Positions 32,521 to 43,242 of a stretch of DNA of 64,000 bases are shown here, piece by piece. The translations under genes were made by a program, and so were the position numbers. Position 1 is the first letter of the stretch. Every line of letters starts with the position of its first letter. The notes under the pieces were generated by a model, which had not been told where the DNA came from, ran no database searches, and was given only the letters and a program-made list of their open reading frames with translations. This stretch comes from Viola odorata (lineage: Eukaryota; Streptophyta; Magnoliopsida; Malpighiales; Violaceae), in assembly GCA_963691705.1 (NCBI GenBank), contig OY829537.1:74359352-74423351 (forward strand). The letters are read 5' to 3'.

Positions 32521-33641
32521 ATGTTCACTTTGGTAAATGCATGGACCATATCATATCAACTAGCACTCAAAACCACCTTTTCAGGTAAGGTTGATTTTCT
32601 TTATGAAGCCAATTATTTATCTAAGGAAGAAAAAATCTCAAATATTGTTATTGCTCAGAACACAAGTCTAGCTCAGTTATTCACTCGTGTTGATAAAGTC
32701 AAAAGAAAATTAGAAGAAGGTTTTTCAGCTAACATCCAATTGTTAAAACAACTCCAAATTCATTTGAAGAAAGTTGAGAATGATATTAACTTTGTTATGC
32801 TTATGAGCCTTGAAGCTAAACAAAAAGAAAAGGAGATCTCGATTCTCAAAACTCAAATTCGGATTCTTAAAGGAGAAAAACCCTCACAACCCCCTACTCT
32901 TTCACCATGACCTATATTTTCCCAACACCGCTACAATCATAGGAAAAACACACATCCATATCCACCTACTACTCAAATACTTTACATACCGAATCTAGCT
33001 AAAATAACCAAATACTATGAAACCCATGAAACACTCCTACATAAGCTTCATAACTCTCAGAAGTATCCACAGACAGAAATAGGCAAAGCAAAGGTTATAG
33101 TTTCAGAAGAAATGTCACATATTCTAGAAAATGATGAACAAATGATCAAATTTACATTGCCAAATCTCATCCAGAATTTTCTTCATCAATGTTCAAGGTT
33201 ACCACAAATATCACTAGCAACAAAAGGATCTGATTCTGAATTAGATTTATCCACTATAAATATTTTCGATGATACGGAGTCCTTGGCTTACTCAAGATCT
33301 GATGAGTCATATCTGAAGCAATTTATGAATCAAGCTCCTCAATATCATACAGAAACACCTTATGATTCAGACGGTGATGGTGTTTTCAATGACGTTGATC
33401 AACCACCAAGTACTTTAGGCGCTCACTCAGCCCTTGATGTCCCTTACGGCATTAAGCTCACTTTTGGTTTAGATGATGTACCACCATCAAGATGGAGGGA
33501 ACAACTTGATGATTTCTTAGCATTGATCCATGTTGAAAGATCAAAATTTGGTGCTTCACCATATCATGTTCTCCATAATTTTATCTCACGATTCGTGGGC
33601 ATGTTACATAATTGGTGGCTATCATTAGGAGAATATTAGCA
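32521..33641 (+). pseudogene. Endogenous caulimovirid, upstream part (coiled coil, start of coat protein)
   Basis: Two open stretches lie in the order expected for a petuvirus/florendovirus-like polyprotein. The segment 32521-32910 has a Lys/Glu-rich coiled coil (heptads around LLKQLQIHLKKVEND) and probably follows the movement protein. The segment 33112-33639 encodes an acidic region and then a capsid-core-like block (WREQLDDFLALI, LHNFISRF, NWWLSLGEY). A region with stops (32911-33111) separates them. The frame is interrupted at 33642 by a hAT transposon and resumes at 61322. The assignment rests on RT and RNase H wording in the distal part. Viral replication functions are not preserved. 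Confidence 0.65.
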
Positions 33642-33649
33642 GTTACAAT
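33642..33649. repeat. Target duplication of the large hAT (left copy)
   Basis: GTTACAAT here, GTTGCAGT at 61314-61321; 6 of 8 bases match. Confidence 0.6.
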
Positions 33650-34190
33650 TAGGGCTACTCAACGGTTCCTTACAACTGAGAAACCGAAATCCGAAACTGG
33701 AATTTTTGCTTGTTCGGTTTTGGAATTTCGGTTTCGGTTATTTCGGTTTCGATTAGTCAAAAATCGAAATATACTACGGTTCGGTTTCGGATGTTAAAAT
33801 GCGATAGTTCAGTTAACCGAACTAACCGAAATTTTGGAGTTGGTATATAAAGAATATTTTTCCTAAATTGCTTCCCTAACATCCCTCCCATTCCTGACTC
33901 ATCTCGTTTCTCACTTTCTCACTCTCCCATATCCAACTCTCCTCCCCCTGAATGTTCGACTTGCCTTGCCTCCTCCACCACCACCAGCCACCCACCGCCT
34001 CCTCCTCTGAACTCCATCCTCTCTCCTCTCTCTCTCGCTCGCTCGCTCAATCTCTCTCGCACGCTCAAATCTCGCTCGGCCGACTTGCCTCCTCTACCAC
34101 TCACAACCGCTTCTCCTCCACTAGGACCGCCAGCCACTACCTCAATCTCGCTCAATCTCGTATAGATTGGTAAGTTTTCTCTCATTTCTT

Positions 34191-35444
34191 AAAAACCCTA
34201 ATTAGTTCTCAACCCTAATTTTGAAATTAATTGTGAATTAAATTAGATTTGGTTACTTGTTTGGTGGGTATTTTATTGTCTTGTTTATTTGATTGAGAAT
34301 GAGCATTTAATAAATTGGTTGATTGAGAAAGAAACGTTTCCCTGCTTTTGGGTCTTTTGCTCTTTCTTATTTATGTTTTGCTGCTTATGTTTATAGCTTA
34401 GCTACAGTCTGAAATTGAGAGTGACAAAGGCTTCTATTGCTATCGAACAACAGACTCAACAACCCAAAGTAGCTTAGCTCTTATCAGAATTGGCACTAGA
34501 GGAAGGTAGATTCACTTCTCCTTTCTTTATGATTTGGTTGTCATTCCTATTAGAAGAACATATACATACCGGTGTTGAAGTTTTAGTTGTCTTCTGGATT
34601 ACATGGGAAATTTGGTACTTCTTTAATTTCTGTTTCTTATTGTTGCATAACATGTACTCTCAAATTGTATATAACCTTAGAAAATGGTGGAAGAAAATGG
34701 TTCAAAAGTTTAGCTTCTTTAACTACATTTCTTACCGTTTGGTTGTCTGTCTGTTAAGTGGCAAATGGTTAATCTGTTAGCAAATTCTTTGGGTTACTTG
34801 GACAATTCATTTTCTTACTTCATAGTTGTAGGTGCATCTTAGTCTTGGTGAATCAATGTTGAAATTTTCTTGAGATGTAGTATGATAGGCATTTCCTTGA
34901 CTGCATGTAATTTTGATTAGTGTAGTGGTTGGCATATTTAGATTGAAATGCATTCTGCGACTGTATCAGCTTCCTTTCTACGTGTTCTTTAAAAGAGGAC
35001 AGAGTTGTTATTCTTCCAAGTTGGAGGGCATTGGGAATGAATCAACAGTGAAATTTTCTTTTGATTTGTGTGAACTTAACTTAATATCCATTCGTAATCT
35101 GCTTGAGTGTTGTTATATTTGGCTAAGCTCCTAGTTTTGCTGCTGCTTTGGTGTTTTTGTGACGTCACAATTTGAAAATTGAGACATGCTGCAAATTCTT
35201 GTTGCTTTGCCCTTCTTCTTTTTTTATTTGAATTTTTTTCTTATTTTTTCACATGTCTTTCATATTAAAACAGTAGTAGTTGATTCATATCGGATGGGGT
35301 TCTAGCCTTGCATTTAATTTCCATAATGAAAACCATAGTCTTGTTTGAATCTTGTTTGCGTCTTTTCATTTTCCAAAACTAGGTAATGTTCATGTCCTTA
35401 TGATCACCTTCTTATAACTATTTTTTTATTTCAGATTTATCTAA
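34191..35444 (+). other. hAT leader and intron
   Basis: Follows a TATATAAAG box near 33844 and a CT-rich leader. T-rich sequence with no coding frame, ending at a CAG-type acceptor just before the transposase ATG. Consistent with an intron in the 5' UTR. Confidence 0.4.
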
Positions 35445-36915
35445 ATGGAGCCTCATTCCCAAGACATTGTTACTGCTTCCTCAGCTGCTGCTGCTCCCCC
35501 TGCTGCTGCTCCCTCTACTGCTGCTGCTTCCTTAGATGATACTACTGCTCCCTCAGCTGCTACCGCTCCTGCTCCCACAATAGAGTCCCATGCTCCAGAA
35601 ATTAAGAGAGCAAAAGTTAGGAAGGCCACAGCTCCAAGATCTACAACGCGGCTGCAATTTGACAAATTTGAGACTGAAAATGGTGATCGAAAAGGTAAGT
35701 GCAAATTTTATGGAACTGTAATTGGATGTGACTCAAAAACACATGGTACAACTGCTTTGAAAAACCACATGAAATGCTGTAAACAAGTGCCACACACATC
35801 TGACCCCAATCAAACAGAACTTGATATGAGTGTAAATGATTATGGGAGTGGGAGTAAGGGTGTAGGATCTTAGAGATTTGACCAAGATGCTTGTATAAAG
35901 GCCTTAGGTCAGATGGTAATTGTGGATGAAATTTCCTTTAGCTTTGTTGAGAGGCCTGGTTTTAGAAATTTTATGGCAACAACACAAAATAGGTTTAAGG
36001 TTCCTTCTAGGTCAACTATTTCTAGAACTTGTTATCAGCTATATCTTGAAGAGAAAAAAAAATTGGTTAAATTTCTCTCTACAAACTGTCAAAGGGTGTG
36101 TATCACCACTGATACTTGGATCTCAATACAAAGAATTAATTATATGTGTGTAACTGCACATTTTATTGACAATGAATAGAGGTTGAATAAAAGAATATTG
36201 AATTTTTGTCCAATAAGTAGTCATAAGGGTGATGCAATAGGGAGGGCACTTGAGTTATATTTGGGAGAGTGGGGGATTGATAAGGTTTTCACGATTACAG
36301 TTGATAATGCTAGCTCTAACACTGGGGTTATTTCACATATTAAGAAAAAAATGGTGCATTGGGGTACTAGCATTTTAGGTAGGGAATTTATGCATGTTAG
36401 GCGTATTGCTCATATCTTGAATTTAATGGTGCAAAGTGGTCTCAAAATAGTAAGTGACTCTACTTCTAAGATTAGAGAAGTTGTTAGATATATGAGGCAG
36501 TCCCCATCTAAGTTAGAGAAGTTTATGTTGTGTGCTGAAAAAGAGAAGATTGACACAAACTCCTTTTTGTGCTTGGATGTGTGTACTAGGTGGAATTCCA
36601 CCTATTTGATGTTGGAAGCTGCTTGTAAGTTTGAAAAGGCATTTGATGCATATGTTCATGTGGATCCATTTTTTAAAATTGAGCTAAGGAAACGGGTGTC
36701 AAAGAAGGATGAATAAGTTGAGATTGAAGGTTCAGAATCTGAAAATAAAGATGATAATAATTTGGGGGGGGGGGGGGGGGGGGGGGGTTACCTACTGAAG
36801 AGGATTGGGTTGTTGCTAGAAGATTGTGCAAGTTTCTTAAATATTCTTATGACTTGACATTTTTTGTATCTGGGTCAAACTATGTCACCTCTAATGCTTA
36901 CTTTGAAGAAGTAAC
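35445..36915 (+). pseudogene. hAT transposase with BED zinc finger, broken
   Basis: The ATG at 35445 starts an Ala/Pro-rich N-terminus (residues 3-60), then a BED-type zinc finger (about residues 85-110) in which the second cysteine of the CxxC pair is replaced (CKFY) while the H...C half (HGTTALKNHMKCC) remains. After a TAG near 35871 the catalytic region continues: SRSTISRTCYQLY, TTDTWISIQRINYMCVTAHF (first catalytic Asp region), DNASSNTG (second Asp region) and RWNSTYLML. It runs to YVTSNAYFEEV at the Tat insertion. Stops at 36177 and 36714 and a 24-G run at 36764 add to the damage. The C-terminal dimerisation domain is missing. Confidence 0.85.
36764..36787. repeat. Poly-G run, 24 nt, inside the transposase
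   Basis: Interrupts the transposase frame in an acidic linker; a slippage product or a sequencing artefact. Confidence 0.9.
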
Positions 36916-37111
36916 TGATAACTATCGATACCACAGAAGCGGCATCTCCACTACCACGCCGGGTGACCTGGCCAGCATACTGTACCCGTCGCGGGAGACG
37001 AGGCCTTATTCATGCCACCCTTAGCCTGGCGACCGACCCTGGGATGGTCGACATCAGCAGGGGGGCTCTTATGCGGCATCCGCACAGCGGCATCCCATCC
37101 CAGGTCATCCA

Positions 37112-37149
37112 TGACGTCACTCCGCATGACGTCATCCCGTATGGCGTCA
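37112..37149 (+). promoter_or_regulatory. Triple TGACGTCA cluster in the Tat LTR
   Basis: Palindromic bZIP-type sites TGACGTCA at 37112-37119 and 37127-37134 and a decayed TGGCGTCA at 37142-37149, spaced 15 bp apart. The 3' LTR keeps all three intact (60686, 60701, 60716). They lie about 90 bp upstream of the TATA box, a position suiting activation by bZIP factors. Confidence 0.65.
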
Positions 37150-37236
37150 CTGAAGGCCACTCCAGCGGCATATATCACCCCAGCGACACCTGCTAGGGAC
37201 TATTCCCACCCCTTGTCGGTACACTCCTTCCTTTGC

Positions 37237-37246
37237 CTATAAATAC
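37237..37246 (+). promoter_or_regulatory. TATA box of the Tat LTR
   Basis: CTATAAATAC, conserved at 60811-60820 in the 3' LTR; transcription would start about 30 bp downstream. Confidence 0.7.
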
Positions 37247-37450
37247 CCCCACCTTTTCAGACAAGAGGGTAAGCCTAAGATAGCGTACCGAACCCCTGCC
37301 ATTTTTGCTATTGACACTGACTTTGGCATCGGAGTGTTTACGCCGGAGACCCCCTCCGGCGCTTTGCAGGTGACGAAGACCCCAGTACAGTGTTCCCGAC
37401 CAACCCAGATCAAGCCGATCCTGCTCAGTATCCCCCGGACTCTTATCAAA

Positions 37451-37468
37451 TGGTGCTTTCATTGAGAG
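37451..37468 (+). promoter_or_regulatory. Primer binding site of the Tat element
   Basis: TGGTGCTTTCATTGAGAG begins two bases after the LTR. It starts with the TGG complement of tRNA CCA ends. The tRNA was not identified. Confidence 0.6.
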
Positions 37469-37533
37469 CTTTGGTGAATTAAGTGAGTTTTCCTTAGTAA
37501 CCAATCTCTGTTCTTTCTGAGAGTCGAAGGATC

Positions 37534-39571
37534 ATGGCTTCAGATTCAGAATCCACACCCCTTCACACTCGTGGGGTTCACGCGCGTAGGGAACTTTTTC
37601 CCACGTCTTCGTCAAGTACATACGTCACATCACGTGAAACATCTTCTGCGCAGACAGACTTTCTTTTCGGGCTAACAGTTGGCACCTCGTTTTCTCAAAC
37701 GGGCACCCCGTTTTCCCAAATGGGTAGCCCATTTTCGCAAATGGGTTCCCTTATTTCCTCAATGGGTGCCCCGTTTTCTCACACGGGCGGATCCAGTCAC
37801 TCCGTCCCTCCGCTTGTAAGTTCTAGGATGGATGGCCCAACTACTCCCTCGGTAAGCTCGATGTTAGCTCTTCGTGCCCACTTGGACTATTTGATTGGGA
37901 TGGCCGCAGGCTCCACTTCTAGTGCAGCGACGTCAGGCGTGTCTTCTCGAGTTATTTTCACTTCGTCTATTATCGCTGATCGACCAGTATCGCCTCGTCG
38001 CCAGGAGAGCGTCCCTCTGACCTCACCAGCAATAAGTATGCCATTCAACTTTGCGCAATTGGCAGATGGACAGGAGGAGCACTACATACCGCGGATACTG
38101 TAGATTCCTGTCTCCCAAGTGGAGCGACCGGTAGATGAATACAGAGAGCGTTGGGACGGCAGGAGAGAAGGAGCCGGTAGGGAGGTATCTATGGAGTGGA
38201 GTGAGAGATTGGGCAGTAGGAGGCGACGGTCCCGTTCGCCTAGGAATCGTAGCAGGTCTCCTAGGCAGCAACGCACCGCGGAGCCTCGAGGGCACAGGCG
38301 ACATCTGGACATGTCTCCTCCTCGTCATGATCGTGAGATCTTGGACGACACCGCTGGTCATCCTTTCACCCATCGTGTGAGGCACCACAGGGTCAGCCGA
38401 CATGTTAAGCTCCCAATGGAATCATACGATGGCACCAAAGACCCCATTTCGCATCTTAATAAGGTGAAGGATTTTGTCCAGTTTCAAATGCACAATGACG
38501 CGGCATTGTGTCAGATATTCGTTATGACATTGTCAGGGGTAGCCCGCCTCTGGTGTGAAGGACTTCCTGCTCGATCAATTGATAATTTCCTGCAACTGGA
38601 GGCCAAGTTTAAGAGCCGCTTCAGCACAGCTATCCCCATTCGAAAGTCTGTAGCAGCCTTGTTTGATATAGTCTTTGAATAGTTATCTTGGTCGTTTTGA
38701 TATGGAAATGTCGTTAACTCCTGGTATTACTATTGATTTTTCCATAGAAGCTTTGAAGCGGAATTGTGGATACGGGAAGCTGAGAGATACGCTGATGGTG
38801 GATCCCCCAACGACTTTAGACGCGCTAAGGTTGAAGGCTCACAATTATGCGAGGATGGAAGAGGATGAATACAGAAACAGGATACGGGATGCGCCCTAGA
38901 ACGCCCCTCCTGCTCCCATGGCTCAAGGCAGTGTGACCCACGATACCCGTCCGGGTGACGAGTACACCCAGCAGAAAGATTACATCCCCAAGGCGTCGAA
39001 TCGACCGAAGGGTAATTACTCTAGAGGAAGGGGCGGCGGTCTGAACGTTCAGCGACAGGGGGATCCCCCTAAGGGCCGGACGTACGATCCCGACCTTCCT
39101 CCCCTTACACTCCCACGAGCGGAAATCTTAGCCATCATTCAGCAGCGGAACCTGCCGATCCGCTATCCAGCCCCTGTGAAGCCAGGGGTGGTCATGGGGG
39201 GAAGGGAAAACACTTTTTGTAAATTCCATAAGGTTAAGGGGCATTCTACAGAGGCATGTAGGGAATTGAAGTTAGCAATAAAGTGCCTATTGGAAGAAGG
39301 CTATCTTGGAGAATTCTCCACTCGTATGAGAGAAGAAACCAGGAGCGACCCTCCGCACGGGGCGTTGGGTGACCATCAATTGCCTCCTCCCCTCGGGAAC
39401 AGCGGAACTTCTGAGGCAAAGGGGAAAGAAGCGTTAATGATGTATAACGAGGACATCCCTATTATTAACATTATCGTTGGGGGCGTGTCGTTCCTGGATG
39501 AGATTACCCCAGCAACACTCGTGACAGGAGAGAAGCGGAAACGGGAAAGCCAGCCCGTAAAAAGGGGGTGA
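37534..39571 (+). pseudogene. gag: Tat gag
   Basis: The ATG at 37534 opens a Ser/Thr-rich N-terminus with an FSQMGSPFSQMGS repeat. After a TAG at 38101 the same frame reads an Arg/Ser-rich region and the gag core VKLPMESYDGTKDPISHLNKV, ARLWCEGLPARSIDNFLQLE and FKSRFS. A frameshift near 38680 and a TAG at 38897 precede the C-terminal part with FCKFHKVKGHSTEACRELK, the single H-C zinc-like motif usual in Tat gag, followed by IEDLI-type residues (LLEEGYLGEF). Gag would package the element RNA. Three breaks make it non-functional. Confidence 0.85.
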
Positions 39572-40008
39572 TCGATGCACTGGACAGGATGGTAATATCT
39601 TTTTCGGAAGAAGACGAGAAGGGCGTCGTCTTCCCTCACAATGACGCGCTAGTAGTCACACCGGTTGTTGGGAGCCATGGCGTGCGAAGGACCCTCATTG
39701 ATAACGGCAGTGCGGTAAACTTATTTTCGTTGGAAGCATATAATCTCCTGAAACGCCCTGCCGCGGAACTGGTGCCTTGCAAGAAACCAATTATTGGAGT
39801 AGACGACATCCCTATACCTGTAATTGGAATCACAATGCTGCCTGTGTATTTTAGAGAAGACGCGTCGAGACGATCAGAAGAGTTGATGTTCTTGGTCGTG
39901 GATCTTATTTTACCGTATAATGTCATTCTAGGGCGGCCATTCCTCAATCGTTTTGGGGCGGCGGTATCTCAGAAATACCTCAGAATGAAATACCCCTTCT
40001 GGGAAGGG
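39568..40008 (+). pseudogene. pro: Tat protease, interrupted by element A
   Basis: In a frame shifted from gag it reads PHNDALVVTPVVGSHGVRR, TLIDNGSAVNLFSLEAYNLL (the retroviral-type aspartic active site, here D-N-G as is common in Tat) and the flap/ILGRPFLNRFGAAVS signature. The last residues before the insertion are MKYPFWEG. When element A and one AAGGG copy are removed, the frame resumes at 44325 (VVSIKGDQKLAVECY), which proves the insertion point. Confidence 0.88.
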
Positions 40009-40637
40009 TGATATGATCCGGCCTAGTGTAAGTAAGCCGAATGATATATGGAGCTTGAGGAGGATCTAGCCGATGGAGTTATCAACAAGACTTGGAAGAG
40101 ACAAAAGGACTGCTGGACTCTAAGAAGAAGAAGAGGACGTGCTGGACTTTGGCTAAGAGTAGAGTACAAATGGTGAGGAAAATTTTTGATTTTAATAAGG
40201 AATGTTTGTTTCCTTATTTTCCACAAGTCTTGGTGTTAGGTGTGAAAGTCTTGCTTGCCTTAAATGCAATAGAATAGGCTTTTTGACTCTTGATGGCCGG
40301 CCAAGTGAGGAAATAAATAATTAATTGGCAAACACTTGGCTAAGACTTTTGTAAAATAATTTTGGATCAAAATTTTGCCTTTTTATTCATCTTTTGCAAG
40401 AACACCAAGAACAATGAAGAACACCAAGAACTCACTTTTCAGATTTTGATCTTTTGAGCTAGCAAGAATCAGCACAAAAATCACTCACTTTAGCACTTGA
40501 ACTAGAGATTAAATGGGAAGCATTTTGACTCAAGAAACTAAGAACACGAAGTTGGAAAACATGAGCATACACGGTTCACAAAGGTGACAACGAAGACACC
40601 AAGTAAACTCCAAGGCGCCAAAAGCTCCGCTACCACT
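40009..40637 (-). repeat. Truncated outer LTR joined to an internal fragment (element A)
   Basis: 40009-40094 matches the start of the two full LTRs. From 40095 it matches the internal region from 42719. The junction word GACTTG occurs at both sources (40089-40094, 42713-42718), so a microhomology-mediated deletion removed the rest. Confidence 0.85.
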
Positions 40638-41736
40638 TGATATGATCCGGCCTAGTGTAAGTAAGCCGAATGATATATGGAGCTTGAGGAGGATCTAGCC
40701 GATGGAGTTATCAACAAGACTTGAAAGAAAGACACGAAGTTCACACACAAAGACACGGATTTGCAGCAGAATATAGATTAGAAAAGAAAGGAACGATGTA
40801 CCCGGAATGTTGATTGTTGTTAGATGGACGGATTGGAAGCCATGAACAAATGCCCAACTTGTATAAGCTCAAACCAAGTCAGCAACAAAGCATCAATATA
40901 TATATTTGCGTCACCCAAACGGTTACAAATTCGATTACAAATGAATTCCCGGAGGAAGATCGGGAGGAGTGTTCTCTACTCAAGCGATCTTTCTCCAAGA
41001 AGGATTGAAGAGTTTAATGACCTAGGTGATAAGTTTAAGGAGTGCTCTCAACTTATCAAATATCACTCAAGTCAAAAACTGACTAAGAAAATGAAACAAA
41101 GTGCTATTTATACAAGTAGGCAAAATGGGCTTGGAAACCCCAAATTCGGCACCAGAAAAGACGTTGACGTGATTCACGTTAAGGGCTAAACGTGAATCAC
41201 GTTAGCCAAAAAATGCCTAACCGTGATCACGGTTAGTCCTTACCGTGATCACGGTAAGGATTCCACGAAACGCAAATAACATCCGAAGGTAGCGTGATTC
41301 ACGTTTAGGACGTAACGTGATCACGCTAGCATTTGTCTCCCTGCGCGCCAAAATGTCGACGAGCATAACTTTTGATCCACCCGTCTGATTGGCCTGAAAC
41401 TTGTCCCAAAATAAAGATAACATCTTGAAGTTTCTATCAAGACTTTGTTCGCTCAAATCAGACTCCATTTGCTTGTCCATCGGAGCATGATGATTGACTG
41501 TGATCCCCAAAGGTGGTGGTTCTGGAGGTATGCTGCCAGGCATTAGTTCTTCACTAAGTTTGGATTGATGAAGGTTCACGTGCACAACCTTTTCCTGGAC
41601 TTGGATACATTCGTTCTCGCTCATTTTGCCTTCAAACCATAGGATCAACCCTCTTGATTTGCTTCGTATGATCGATACTTGAGGCAATATGCCTTGAAGG
41701 TCAAGTTTGGTCTTGGAGGGGTCCGTGATCATATCA
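40638..41736 (-). repeat. Full LTR of element A (middle)
   Basis: 1099 bp, TGATATGATCC...GATCATATCA. Holds six CGTGAT-type palindromes between 41167 and 41325. Differs from the right LTR mainly by a 22-bp insertion/deletion inside this palindrome array. Confidence 0.9.
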
Positions 41737-42425
41737 ACTCCTTCCCCTTCGAAAGGATTCGTCCTCGAATCCATTTCTTCTACTCTTTCTACGGCACACT
41801 CATAGGTTGGCTGTCTAGAGCACCATTGTTGAGCAATTACGCTTCCGATACCTCCTAAGATGGATGGTCTGAAATCACCTTTGTTCCTTGGAAAATTAGG
41901 GGGCGTGTGGTCATGGCAACCCATTGGAGTTTTCTGCAAGAAAGACACACAGAGAGTGGGAAAAGAATTGTTAAGGTTAGAATGAGCTAATTGATCCTCA
42001 TTGCACAAAGGCACGCTCATTGGATCAATAGCTTCCACAATTTCCATTTGCTTCCTTGCCTCACTTTCTTCTCTCAATGGTTTTGTACACTCACTTCCCT
42101 CATGTGTGTGTATCTCTCTAGAAGGCTCACTCTTTTTATGGGGGTTGTTTTCCTCACTCTCCTTTCCCTCATCTCTTACTTTCTTCTCTCCACAATCTCC
42201 TTTTTCTTTTACCTCACAAACATTTTTCTCTTTTCGGAAATCATTAGAGGGCTTAGGAGGGGGCTCCCTAGAGGTCACCGGAGACTTGAGCTTTCTCTCT
42301 ATTGAGGTTAGGTGTGCCTCTATTTTGGCAGCAGTAGCCTTCAATGTGTCCAAGGCAGCAAGGATTTGTTTGAGGGCCTCGGCTCTCCCACTACTACTAG
42401 AATTAGGCTTGCTTAGGTTGGACAT
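41217..42425 (-). CDS. Single ORF of element A (gag-like N-terminus, LTR-encoded tail)
   Basis: 402 residues from the ATG at 42425. Residues 10-50 form a predicted coiled coil (ALKQILAALDTLKATAAKIE), followed by a very charged region with KEKGDCGEK, a NPHKKSEPSREIHTHEGSE stretch that recalls the linker repeats of element 1, and a middle part with QQWCSR. SRTNPFEGEGVD then spans the polypurine tract, and the frame enters the LTR near residue 230, where an IIRSKSRGL tail corresponds to the GPITRS motif of the autonomous relatives. No zinc knuckle, protease, RT or integrase. Function unknown. The same ORF exists in element B, so it was kept in the family. Confidence 0.7.
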   Translation of the reverse strand: MSNLSKPNSSSSGRAEALKQILAALDTLKATAAKIEAHLTSIERKLKSPVTSREPPPKPSNDFRKEKNVCEVKEKGDCGEKKVRDEGKESEENNPHKKSEPSREIHTHEGSECTKPLREESEARKQMEIVEAIDPMSVPLCNEDQLAHSNLNNSFPTLCVSFLQKTPMGCHDHTPPNFPRNKGDFRPSILGGIGSVIAQQWCSRQPTYECAVERVEEMDSRTNPFEGEGVDMITDPSKTKLDLQGILPQVSIIRSKSRGLILWFEGKMSENECIQVQEKVVHVNLHQSKLSEELMPGSIPPEPPPLGITVNHHAPMDKQMESDLSEQSLDRNFKMLSLFWDKFQANQTGGSKVMLVDILARRETNASVITLRPKRESRYLRMLFAFRGILTVITVRTNRDHG

Positions 42426-42518
42426 TGTGATTCAAGTCAAGCATTTGTTCACAACCATCTTTGCAAAATAATCAAGGAGTAAATCAAAAGAAAGGGAGGA
42501 CACAACTTCGGAGGAGAA

Positions 42519-42519
<1 letters not shown>

Positions 42520-42553
<34 letters not shown>
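42520..42553. repeat. Poly-G run, 34 nt, in the leader of element A
   Basis: Element B has only GGG at the matching place, so the tract expanded here. Confidence 0.92.
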
Positions 42554-43228
42554 CTCAAAAGAGTAAAAGACTTAATGGAAAAGACTCAAAGAATGGAGGG
42601 AAAAAGACTTGGAGTTTTTGGACTTAAAATAATTAAGTTTAGGACTCCAAAAGTATAAAACTCAAGTTTAGGATTTTATGGGTTTAGGACTTGAGTTTAG
42701 GACTTTGTTTAGGACTTGGAAGAGACAAAAGGACTGCTGGACTCTAAGAAGAAGAAGAGGACGTGCTGGACTTTGGCTAAGAGTAGAGTACAAATGGTGA
42801 GGAAAATTTTTGATTTTAATAAGGAATGTTTGTTTCCTTATTTTCCACAAGTCTTGGTGTTAGGTGTGAAAGTCTTGCTTGCCTTAAATGCAATAGAATA
42901 GGCTTTTTGACTCTTGATGGCCGGCCAAGTGAGGAAATAAATAATTAATTGGCAAACACTTGGCTAAGACTTTTGTAAAATAATTTTGGATCAAAATTTT
43001 GCCTTTTTATTCATCTTTTGCAAGAACACCAAGAACTCACTTTTCAGATTTTGATCTTTTGAGCTAGCAAGAATCAGCACAAAAATCACTCACTTTAGCA
43101 CTTGAACTAGAGATTAAATGGGAAGCATTTTGACTCAAGAAACTAAGAACACGAAGTTGGAAAACATGAGCATACACGGTTCACAAAGGTGACAACGAAG
43201 ACACCAAGTAAACTCCAAGGCGCCAAAA

Positions 43229-43240
43229 GCTCCGCTACCA
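43229..43240 (-). promoter_or_regulatory. Primer binding site of element A
   Basis: Minus strand TGGTAGCGGAGC two bases from the LTR, identical to element 2 and element B. A second copy lies beside the middle LTR at about 40624-40635. Confidence 0.7.
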
Positions 43241-43242
43241 CT

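Larger units (their letters stand above)
36916..37448 (+). repeat. 5' LTR of the Tat element
   Basis: 533 bp, TGATAACTATC...CTCTTATCA, with TGATAA/TTATCA inverted termini. It matches 60490-60928 for its first 440 bp. Confidence 0.88.

Noticed and set aside
36951..37242. Short ORFs on both strands in the Tat LTR
   Set aside because: They fall in the promoter region of the LTR, and the matching ORFs in the 3' LTR (60489-60816) show no sign of coding constraint.
40814..41189. Plus-strand ORFs repeated identically at 43419-43794
   Set aside because: They are shadows within duplicated LTRs of element A; the coding frame of this element is on the minus strand.
42001..42471. Plus-strand 156-residue ORF opposite the element A ORF
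   Set aside because: Hydrophobic shadow frame of a Lys/Glu/Ser-rich gene on the other strand; the related frame in element B is not conserved in length.
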